A DNA stretch of 27,500 nucleotides from Anaeromyces robustus. Taxonomy: Eukaryota > Neocallimastigomycota > Neocallimastigomycetes > Neocallimastigales > Neocallimastigaceae. Below, piece by piece: positions 10,301 through 22,638 of the stretch. The stretch is from positions 232,501 through 260,000 of the forward strand of contig MCFG01000037.1 in the NCBI GenBank assembly GCA_002104895.1, written 5' to 3'. The notes under the pieces are model-generated. The model was not told the origin of the DNA. It did not search any database and worked only from the letters and a program-made list of their open reading frames with translations. Each line of letters opens with the position of its first letter. The stretch's first letter is position 1. Position numbers and translations under genes: made by a program.

Positions 10301-13300
10301 TTGTTATTGGATCAGTTAAATATATTGCTAAAGTTGCATTATTAAAAGGTATGAAAAGACTTACTGATGGTTCTTTAGTTAAAGAATATGAAAATTCTGT
10401 TAATCAATATGCTCTTCAAACTATTGTTAAAGATATTAAAAATAAGGATACTAGATATATTGAGAAACCACCTGTTGATAGTTTAAAAGAGTATCCATTA
10501 GGTACTTCAGTATTTTTATTAGATAATAATCAATACTATGGTTCACCAGGAACAGTTGTTGGTTATAATGGTGATAATTTAACTGTAGAAATTTTATCAG
10601 ATCAAACCACAAGTTATAATAAAGATATTAAGGACATTATTCAAGCTAGTACTAAAAAGTTACAATATTTCCCAAGTTGGCAAGTTGCTAAGGATTTAGG
10701 TATTAGTCCATTAACATTATCAAGAGTAACATCATCATTTTTAATTGATTGTAAATCCAATGACAAAAAGGTTAATATTGGTTTAAGTTTAAAATTCGAT
10801 TTTAAAGAAAAGAAAGTAATTAACTATACTAAAAAAGATGAAAAAAGTTGGCAATATAGTTCTCTTGCTGTTGAACATATAAAGAAGTATAAACAAGCTT
10901 TTGGTGAAGTTTTTGAATTTTTAGAAAAATTAACTAGTCAAAACTTTAAGGACATTTGTGATACTGATATATTCCCTGAAGATGAAGCTAAGGAAAAAGT
11001 TGATCAAATTCAAAAATGGTTAAATGAAAATAAAACTGGTGATGTTGTTAATATTGAGACTGAAATTTTAGAACCAGAAGCTGTTTCTAAAATTGAAGAC
11101 TTTGTTGAATCTAAATTACAAGAAACTATTGAACCACCAAAGACTATTAAATTAAAGAGTGTTAAAAAGAATAAGGTATTGAAACCAAGTCATGCTGAAT
11201 ATCGTTTAAATGACCAACAATATAGTATTGGTGATCGTGTTATTGGTGTTCAAGATTATGAAAATATTCCATTAGGCTTGAAAGGTACAGTTATAGCTGT
11301 TAAGAAGAATAATATTGATATATTATTTGATAAACAACATATGAGTTGTTCTGACTTAGGTGGTAGATGTAAAACTTACCGTGGTATGACTGTTCATAAA
11401 TATTCTGTTTTGAATTTATCTCGTATTCAACCACCACCAGAATTAATGAAAGTTGATAAACCATCTTTAGAATCTGTTTCAAAGAACAAAAGAAATGTTG
11501 ATAAAAATGAAAAAAATCCAAATAGTCCAAAATCTCAACAACCAAAACAATATTTGAGAAGATTCTATAGTTCTGATTATAAGATTGATAAGAAAGAAGG
11601 AACACAAGAAGAAAAAGTTGGTAGACAAAAATCATTTAATCAACCACCACCACCAATTACTAATCCATGGAATAAAAAGGATAAAGTAACTATTTTAACT
11701 AATCCAAATAGAGGTAAAAATTCACCACCACATGATAGAAAGAATGGAAATAAAAAAGATAATAATAACAATTTAGATTCTATGTCTTTCAACATTAAGA
11801 AAATGTTAAAGATTAATCAAGAAGACCAAAAGGTTAATAAAAAGAAAGATGAAGTAAAGAAAGGTTTATCTGTAGAAGAATTAGAAAAGAAAATTATAAA
11901 TAAAAATGATACTTCCGAAAAAGTTAAAACTCCAACAAGTGCTAATTCCCCACATAAAAATCAAAATTCAGCCAAAACTTCAAGTAAACCTCAAACACCA
12001 ACTAAAGCACAAACATCAACTAAAGCTCAAGTATTAAACAAAACTCAAAATCCAGCCATGACTCAAAATCAAAATCAAACACCAAATCAAACACCAAATC
12101 AAACACCAAATCAAGTTCAATCTAATACTTCAACAACTAAACCTATTAACGAAGAACCTGCTCAAAGTGAACCTAAAAAGGGAGGTGAAGATTCCTTACA
12201 AGACTTATCCAATAATTTATTAAATATTTTAAGAGATGAAAATCAAAATAAAGATAATGCTCAACCACCACCACCACCACCAATGGATAATATACCAATG
12301 TTAATTCCACCATATATACTTCCTATGGGACCACCACCAAACATGCCAAATATGCCAAATATGCCAAACATGCCAAATATGCCAAACATGCCAAATATGC
12401 CAAATATGCCAAACATGCCAAATATGCCAAATATACCAAATATGCCAAATATGCCAAACATGCCAAACATGCCAAATATGCCAAATATGCCAAACATGCC
12501 AAATATGCCAAATATGCCAAACATGCCAAACATGCCAAATATGCCAAACATCCCTAATATGCCAAATATGCCAAATATGCCAAATATGTTCCCAATTCCA
12601 GGTATGTTCCAAGGGGCTATAAATCCTCAATTTATGCCATTCCTTGGTATGCCATTTGGTATGATTGACCAAAATGGTATGCCATTATCACCTTTCGCTA
12701 ATCCAAATATGGTTAATAATCCAAATCCACAGAAGGAAAATGAATCCAATACTAATGACAATACTAAACAAGATACTAAAAATGATGAAAATAATAAACC
12801 AGTAAATAATAACGATGATAACGCAAACAATAATGCTAATACAAATACTAATGTTAATGGTAATACTAATACTAATTCTAGTAATAATAATACTAACACT
12901 AATGCTAATAATAAGAATAATGTAAATGCTAATGCAAATGCTAATTCTAATAATAACAATAATACCAATACTAATAATAGCCACAATAAGAACAATAAGA
13001 ACAACAATAACAACAACTACAGATATAATAATAACAATAATAATAATTATAGAAATAATAGAAACAATAATGGTGGTAATAGAAATAACAACAACAACAA
13101 TAATAATAATAGAAATAATTACTACAATAAGAATAGAAATAACAATAACAATAGCAACAACAATAACAACAACAATAACAACAATAATAGAAATAATAAT
13201 GGCAATTATAATAATAATAATGGAGGTTATAATCATAATGGAGGTTATAACAATAATAACGGTGGCAATAGAAATAACAATAACAACAATAGAAATTATA

Positions 13301-13398
13301 ATAATAAGAATAATAACAATTACAATAAAAATAATCCTAGAAATAGATATAACAATCAAAATAATAATAATAAAAAAATGAATAACAATAATAGTTAG
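7304..13398 (+). CDS. XRN1: 5'-3' exoribonuclease XRN1 (Kem1/Pacman family)
   Basis: Four exons, 7304-7335, 7432-7487, 7666-8715 and 8885-13398, join through GT-AG introns of 96, 178 and 169 nt into 1883 aa. Exon 1 gives the family start MGIPKFFRWI. The enzyme degrades decapped, 5'-monophosphorylated mRNA in the cytoplasm and P-bodies. Active-site residues fall at yeast Xrn1 numbering: Asp35, Asp86, Lys93, Gln97, Arg100, Arg101, Glu176, Glu178, Asp206 and Asp208. Further along are an acidic linker (about 449-467), the second conserved nuclease region (about 505-570), a D1-like segment near 915-950 and the SH3-like domain (about 1151-1226). From about 1230 the tail is low complexity: Lys/Asn/Pro-rich, a Pro6 run, 28 Pro-Asn-Met/Ile triplets (1531-1614), then an Asn-dominated end with Gly-Gly-Tyr and Arg-Asn motifs. 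The terminal in-frame stop at 8732 is intronic: splicing at 8715/8885 restores frame as Asp380. Confidence 0.96.
12337..12588 (+). repeat. In-frame 9-bp repeat encoding 28 Pro-Asn-Met/Ile units
   Basis: Exactly 252 bp of the 9-bp unit CCAAAYATG, with rare ATA or ATC in place of ATG, lie inside XRN1 exon 4. Units vary between AAC and AAT at Asn, which marks sub-blocks duplicated together. The opposite strand is also open here, but only as a shadow of the repeat. Confidence 0.97.
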
Positions 13399-13689
13399 AT
13401 ATCGGATATTGTAATTGTTTTAATTTTATTATTTATAAATATATATAGATTAAAAATAATATTATTATTATAATTTTTTTTATTAATAATAATATTAAGT
13501 ATTAAAATACTATTATTGTTTTTTTTTTTTTTTTTTTTTTATAATAATGTAATATTTATACATTAAGTTATTATTTTATTAAATAGTTACTATTTATTAA
13601 TATAATATAATTTAATAAAATATAATATATTATATAATTATTAAACAATAATAAAGTATAAAAATATAAAATCTTTATAAAATAAATAG

Positions 13690-13720
<31 letters not shown>

Positions 13721-14232
13721 AAAAATAAAGAAAAAATATATATTATATATAAACTGAATAAACGAATTAAATAAATAAAACTAATTTTAATATAATTATA
13801 AATAGAAAATAATAATATATAATTTAAAAAAAAGTAAAAAAAAAGAAAAAAAGAAAAAAAAAGAAAATAGTTACAAGTAAAAAAAAAAAAAAAAAAAAAG
13901 ATATTTTTTTTATATATTTTTCATATATTTCAATTTATTTATCTAAATACTAAATATATATATTAATAAAAATAAAATATAATAATTGAAAAAAAAAAAA
14001 AAAAAAAAAAAAAGGTTAATAATAAATAAGCTAAATAAATATATATTTCATATTTTTTTTTTTTTACGAATTGTGTGCTATAATAAATATATATATTTTT
14101 TATTTTTATTTTTATTTTTATTTTTATTTTTATTTTTATTTATTTATTTATTAATATTTTGAAAAAGTAAATAAATAAACACCAATAGTAATACAATATT
14201 TTTATTGTTTTAATTACTTTCAAAATAAAATG

Positions 14233-14275
<43 letters not shown>

Positions 14276-14654
14276 TTTTTGATATTTTTTTAGATTAATT
14301 TTAATTTTTTCTTTTATTATTATTCTTTAGAAAAGAATAAACATATAATATATATATATATATATAAAATGTTTAAAACAAATTGATAAAAAATTATAAA
14401 ATATTAAATATTAAAAAATGTAAAAATTTAAAATTTATTAAAAACTATCAGTATCATAAATAAATATAGTAAAAATAAATAAAATAAAATAAATAAAAAT
14501 AAAATGAAAAATATATAAAGGAAAGAAAAAAAAAATTATAATATAAAATTTCTTTCTTTCTTTTTCTTTTTTTTCTTCATATATATTTTATTTTTATTTT
14601 TATTTTTATTTTCATTTTTACTTATTTTATTTTTATTTTTATTTTTTATTTTAT

Positions 14655-14685
<31 letters not shown>

Positions 14686-14877
14686 TTATTTACTGTATTT
14701 TATTTTAATTTTATTTTGTTTTATTTTATTTGTTTATTATATAATATATATTATTATATATTATTATTATTATTATTATTATTTTGTTATGCATATATTT
14801 TATTTATTATTTTATTATTTTATTTAATATATAATATATTCTATATTTTTTTTCTTTTTTAAAAAAAAAAAAAATAA
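13399..14877. other. A/T-rich spacer between convergent 3' ends
   Basis: The spacer contains the 3' flanks of XRN1 (plus) and of the membrane protein gene (minus). It has a poly-T run at about 13519-13540, poly-A tracts near 13690-13718 and 13993-14013, a (TTTTTA)n run near 14100-14140, a TA run at 14241-14267 and (ATT)n near 14763-14784. No gene or RNA was recognised. Confidence 0.75.
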
Positions 14878-16482
14878 TTATGAATATTGATTAGCATAAT
14901 TCTTTTTAATTGGCTTCTTTTTCTTTCTACCTGCAATTTCAATTCTTCTTTGTTGATTTCTTAATTTATTTCTTTCATCTTTAGATTTCATTTGACAATA
15001 TGGTATATCGTCATGAACTAATAAGGATGATATAGTTTCAGTACCATAACCTAATAAAGTTTTCCAAAGATAAATATTTTCATGTTCTTGATATATAGTA
15101 AATTCACGATTTCTATCAAGCATTGATTCTTTATTACGTTCATTAAATCTTTCTAATTTACTAGTTAAATCTTTCCAACTTGTGAAATAGATTATATGTG
15201 GTGTAAGATCAGAATCATAACATTCATAAATCATAGAATATTTATCTTTTGGAAGATCAAGATATCTTCTATATCCAGACATTTCAATTTCACCTGGATA
15301 TTGAGTATGAAGTTCTTTAAGGAATTCTCTAGTTGGAACATAAAGTATAACTTCATTACAAATATTTTCCAAAAGTGAAAAAGGAGCTGGTGTATTTGGC
15401 ATTTTTATAACTGCTTTATACTTTGCAAGAAGTTCTGGACTTACATTATCATAATTAATAATTTCATATGGAATTTCTGCTTCTTGGAATGCTTTAATAA
15501 CTAATGAATCTTGGAAATTATGATTAAATACACCTATAGATTGATTAAGATTTGGTTTCGTTTCTTCAAGTGTTTGAATATAAGAATTTTGATTATTTGG
15601 TGAATAAATTGAAGATCTCATATTAACGTATTTTTGAATATTTAATCCTTCTTCACATGCATGATAAAGATATACTTTAAATGGAACAAGGAATGTAACT
15701 TTATCAGCATTAATAGCTTTTTTCAATAAATTTTTAAAACCTTCCTTTTCGGTTTCTGGTACAGATTCATCATATCTAATTTTTTTTTATTTATTTATTT
15801 TATAATTATTAAATTAATAATCGTAAAAAAAAAAGTAAACAATTTTTTTTTAATACATATATATTTTTATAAATTTTAAACTTACGGATTTGTTAAATGT
15901 AATAATATTTTTGCTTTGCAATTAGCTTTTATAAATGGTTTAGCTTCATATATAACATTTGAAAAAACTAAATAATCATATCCTTTACACATAGCTTCAA
16001 CTTTTTCATTACAATTTTTATTTCCTTGTTCACATACATTAATACCCTCCTATTATATATTATAATATTAATATAATATTAAAAAGGATAAAGATTATTA
16101 TTTCCATTATTTCTTATTAATTATAATATTTTTTTCTAAAAAAAAAAAAAAAAAAAGAATATTAAAACATATAATATACCTCCATCTTGTCAACTTGAGT
16201 TAAATTAAATCCAATTTTAGTTGAATATTTTTTGATTTCAGTTTTTGGATTAACATGTGTAGCAAAATGAAATACATTTTTCTTTTCTTTTTGTTGTGGG
16301 GTAAATTTAAGTACTCTTTTTGGACCATAGAGGTTTAAATTAATATCTGGTTTAAGAACTTCCGGTTCTGGTTTTTTTGGACGACTATGTGTTAATTTTG
16401 ATAAAAGCTTATATATTATAAATATACCTATAATATATATTATTAATCTTTTAAATTTACTGGTATATACTAAACGTGCCAT
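14878..16482 (-). CDS. Type II membrane protein, putative glycosyltransferase
   Basis: Three exons, 16180-16482, 15886-16049 and 14878-15775, join through GT-AG introns of 130 nt (GTATAT...TAG) and 110 nt (GTAAGT...TAG). The frame joins cleanly and gives 454 aa. A short basic N-terminus and one hydrophobic segment at about residues 12-28 predict a signal anchor with the bulk in the ER/Golgi lumen. The luminal part has alternating hydrophobic strands, a Leu-Thr-Asn-Pro segment before a Tyr-Asp-Glu motif near residue 157, and a Pro-Phe-Ser-Leu-Leu-Glu-Asn motif. This resembles the loosely defined GT-B glycosyltransferase-like proteins of fungi. I see no clear sugar-nucleotide signature, so the enzymatic call is tentative; membrane topology is better supported. 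The C-terminus is Arg/Lys-rich. Both introns are needed to reach the signal anchor from the long 3' exon. Confidence 0.75.
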
Positions 16483-18392
16483 GCTTTTATATATTTGAAA
16501 AATAAATATGAAATCAATCTATTGAAATTTTATTATTATTTATTATATTAATAATTGCATTACTATAAAAATTATAAAAATATATATATTTTTTATTGTT
16601 TTATGTAATTATCGTATTATAATTTAAATGTTATTGATATTATGTTTATTATTACTGTTATTATTATTTATTTTTATATTATAAATAATAGTAGCAGTGT
16701 GTTATTATTATTATATTTTTATTTAAAATCTTATTTATTTTTTGTATAAATTTTATTTTTATGAAAAAATAAAAACAAAATACAAAAAAGTGTTAATTTA
16801 ATAAAATTAAAATTTCATTGAAAAGTAAATAACTTATAAAATAATAATTTTTATTATTTTATATTTTATTTTATTTTATTTATTTAAATTAATTTTTATT
16901 TTAATTATTATACTATGTATAATTTATTTTATTACTGTTATTTTAATTTATTTAATACTATGATTCGTTTGTTTATTTACTGTTAAAATGTTTATTTGTT
17001 TGTTTGTTTTAATATTTAAATTTTATGATTAACTTGTTTAACCTGATTTATGATTTACTTTTTTATATAAATTTTATTATATACACATTCAAATTATTAA
17101 TGTATATTTAACTTTAACCCATAAAAAAAATTTTTTTTTTTCTTAATTCATTTATTAATAATTATTATATATTTATTATATATATATATATATATTTTTA
17201 ATTAATTATTTACGAAATAATAATAATAATAAATAATAATAATTTTATAATATAATAAATTTTATTATATAATAATTATATAATAATTTTTAATGAGTCT
17301 AAAAGTATATTTCATATATAAAGAAAAAAAATATATTCAATTAATTGAATCAACCATAATTAAATAATATATAATAAATATATTATAATATATTTATTAT
17401 AAATTACATTAATATGATAATATGATATAAATATATATAAATATATATAAATAAATTTTTATAATTATAATATAAAATAATATATATGATATTATTATTG
17501 AATTATATTATTAATATATTAAATTAAATCAAATATTTTAATTATATTTAATTAGATTTATGAAAATGGGAGGTAAAAAAGAGTATAATAAAAAATAATA
17601 AAAAATTATTAATTATTATAGTATAATTACTATAATAATTAATAATAAAAAATTATTTCAATAGGTAGGTTTAGCAATTAATTTAGCTTTTTTTGGTTTA
17701 AATAGTATTAATTTATTATATATATTATATATATATTGATATAATATATATTATATATTATAGAATAAAATATTAAAATGTGGATTATTCCTAAATTAAT
17801 AAAATTTTTATATTCATTAATATTTTTACTTTATTTTTTATTTTTTTTTTTAAACATTAATTTATTTATGCTATACTTTTCATAATTTTTAAATAAAAAA
17901 AAAAAAAAAAGGAAAAAGAAAGAACCATCTTTAACCGTATAAGACTATATATATTATATACAAATAATAATTAAATTTTAATTGAATTATAATTTATTAT
18001 ATTTTTTTGATATTAATATATGTTTTATAATATATATATATTTATGAAATTATCTTTTTATTCATTTAAAAATATTTTTGTCATTATTATTGTTTAAATA
18101 TCTTTTATATTACAATTTTATAAAAGGAATAAATATATTAAATATTTATATAAATTTAAATAAAATTAAAATTATAAAAAGTTTTTATTATTATTGTTAT
18201 TATTATTTTCTTTTTATTTTAGATAAATATTATTAATAAATAATACATTTAACATTAAAACATTAATATTGTTATAGTCTTTTATTCATAAAATTTAAAC
18301 AAAGTTAAACTATTGTTTTTATTTTCTATTATTTTATCTATTATTATTCAATTAACTTTATATAAGCATATAAAAATTTATTCTTAATTAAT
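16483..18392. other. 1.9 kb A/T-rich spacer
   Basis: This is the presumed promoter of the membrane protein gene (right to left) and the 3' flank of the LIM gene. It is almost pure A/T with short ATT and TA runs and one strong hairpin listed separately. A slightly less A/T-rich patch at about 17660-17700 has no coding sense. No tRNA cloverleaf was found. Confidence 0.7.
17605..17646. repeat. Perfect 18-bp inverted repeat with 6-nt loop
   Basis: The arm at 17605-17622 is the exact reverse complement of 17629-17646, with loop ATAATT between. It is A/T-rich but has one G-C pair next to the loop. It lies in the spacer about 790 bp beyond the 3' end of the LIM gene, with no gene attached. Confidence 0.85.
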
Positions 18393-20706
<2,314 letters not shown>

Positions 20707-21402
20707 TTTCTTTTTCTTTTTACTTTAATTTTTATAATAATAATAATTTTAAAATAATAATTTAATATAAATATAATATATAAATTTTAAAAATAAAAAA
20801 AAAAAAAAATAAAAAAATAAGAAAAAAAAAAATAATAAAAACTAAAAAATGAAAAACAAAAGAAAAAATATATATATAAAACTAAAAATAAAAAATTTAC
20901 ATTTATATTTATATCAATGTTTTTATTTATTTTTAAATAATTATCTATTAAAGTTTTTATAAATTTATTCAAATTTTAATTTATAAATATGAAAAACGTT
21001 TAACAAAGATGTATGATAAAAAAGTTTAAAGTCATTTATATGATTAAAAATATATATATGATAAACTTTATAACCTATAAAAATTATTTTAATTGTCTGT
21101 CTATAATATAAAAAAAATATACGTTAATAAAGAGAAAAGAAAATATATATAATTATCTTTTAAATAAAAATATATTATAATTTGAAGAAAAAAAAATCAC
21201 TTTCTAATATTCTCTTAAATAATTTTAACATATTATTTAATTTCATTACTACAAATATATTAGCCATGTTAATATTAAAATTTTTTATTAATATTGGAAA
21301 ATTTTATTATAAAAATTTTATAAAAAAAAGAAATAAAAATAGAATTTATCATATATAAAAAATAGTAACCAAAATTTTAAATTATAAATATAAAATTATA
21401 TT

Positions 21403-21549
21403 ATTTAAACTTCATCTATAGATGTGAACATTATATTTTAAAATAATTACATTTAAACTTCATCCTTAGATGTGAACATTTTAATAAAAAAAATACATTT
21501 AAACTTTAGATGTGAACATTATAATGAAAAAAATATATTTAAACTTTAT
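21403..21549. repeat. Four spaced copies of a 30-bp non-coding element
   Basis: The element ATTTAAACTTCAT followed by TAGATGTGAACATT occurs at 21403-21432 and 21451-21480 almost unchanged, at 21497-21520 lacking six internal bases, and at 21537-21549 as its first half. Copies start 48, 46 and 40 bp apart. The first contains the palindrome CATCTATAGATG. Confidence 0.85.
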
Positions 21550-21600
21550 GTAATTATTATTATTTATTATAAAATAATTATTATTATTATTATTATTATT

Positions 21601-21735
21601 TATTATTATTACTTAATATTATTTATTATTTATTATTATTACTTAATATTATTTATTATTTATTATTATTACTTAATATTATTTATTATTTATTATTATT
21701 ACTTTATATTTTTTATTATTTATTATTATTATTAT
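21601..21735. repeat. 30-bp minisatellite, four full copies plus a partial
   Basis: Units start at 21601, 21631, 21661 and 21691, with a partial at 21721. The first three are identical (10 bases of ATT repeat, then ACTTAATATT, then ATTTATTATT); the fourth has three T substitutions. The array continues into plain ATT repeats to about 21855. Confidence 0.9.
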
Positions 21736-21766
21736 TAAATATTATTATTTTATTATTATTATTATT

Positions 21767-21801
<35 letters not shown>

Positions 21802-21816
21802 TTATTATTATTATTA

Positions 21817-21850
<34 letters not shown>

Positions 21851-22530
21851 TTATTAAGAAAATATAATTATAATATTTACAGTATATTCTTTTTATAAAT
21901 TATAAAAATATCTTAACATTAAAATATTCACTTAAAAAATATAATATAAAAAAATTTATATTATAAAACATTTATATTGAACTATTATTAATATCTAAAA
22001 AATATATATAATTTTTATAATATATTATTATATATATAAAAGTTGTAAAACATTTTTATATGAACTATCTAATTAAAAGTAAACTTTATAATTTTTATAA
22101 AAAAATATATATATATTATTTTTGTCTTTATTTTATTGTTGTTTTTTAAATTAGTTACAAGATGCATATATTTAAAATGGTATAAAAAAAAAACATAATA
22201 GGTATTTAATAAAAGAACAAAAAAAAAAATAAAAAATAAAAAATAAAAAATGAAATAATTGATAATTATAATAGATATAAAAATAATGGAAAAAAAAAAA
22301 GATAAAACAAAGAAAAAAAAAAAAAAGGAATAAAAAATTAAATAATAGAATTAAAAATATATAAGAAAAAAAAGAAAAGAAAGAAAGAATAAAAGAATGA
22401 AAGAATTAAATTGATTTTAATTTGTTTTTGAACATTGAATAATTTCTCTTTTTAAATATATATATATTTAATAAACCTTAAATTATAATAAAATATATAA
22501 ATATTATTTTATAATTATTTCTTTCTTTTC

Positions 22531-22562
<32 letters not shown>

Positions 22563-22638
22563 GTTTTTGTTTTTGTTTTTGTTTTTGTTTTAGATTTATT
22601 GACTGATGTATTTTACAAAAACAATACAAAAACAGCAT

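Larger units (their letters stand above)
20707..22638. other. 1.9 kb spacer upstream of LIM gene and 3' of polymerase delta
   Basis: The spacer holds the presumed LIM gene promoter and the polymerase delta 3' flank. It contains an A-rich stretch at 20793-20870, an interspersed repeat at 21403-21549, a 30-bp minisatellite and (ATT)n to about 21855, purine-rich DNA near 22200-22400, and poly-T followed by (TTTTTG)n at about 22531-22590. Open frames here (for example 20787-20972 minus and 21472-21738 plus) are Phe/Tyr/Ile-only translations of repeats and are not called. Confidence 0.7.

Noticed and set aside
11300-11635. Minus-strand open frame of 111 codons
   Set aside because: It lies antisense to the XRN1 SH3-like region and tail, in a Ser/Tyr/Leu-rich shadow frame with no domain.
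12261-13381. Several long open frames on both strands, rich in Phe-Gly-Met, His-Trp or Ile-Thr
   Set aside because: They are other-frame readings of the PNM and Asn repeats in XRN1 exon 4. Their composition follows from the repeat alone.
14098-14150. (TTTTTA)n array resembling a degenerate telomere repeat
   Set aside because: It lacks the G-rich strand of telomeres and sits between two genes, so it is a simple microsatellite.
20787-20972. Minus-strand open frame of 61 codons with a Phe/Tyr/Ser-rich end
   Set aside because: It reads A-rich spacer DNA. The hydrophobic look comes from poly-A/T and is not evidence of a membrane protein.
21472-21738. Plus-strand open frame of 88 codons, mostly Tyr and Ile
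   Set aside because: It is a translation of the ATT repeat and the 30-bp minisatellite, with no sequence independent of the repeats.
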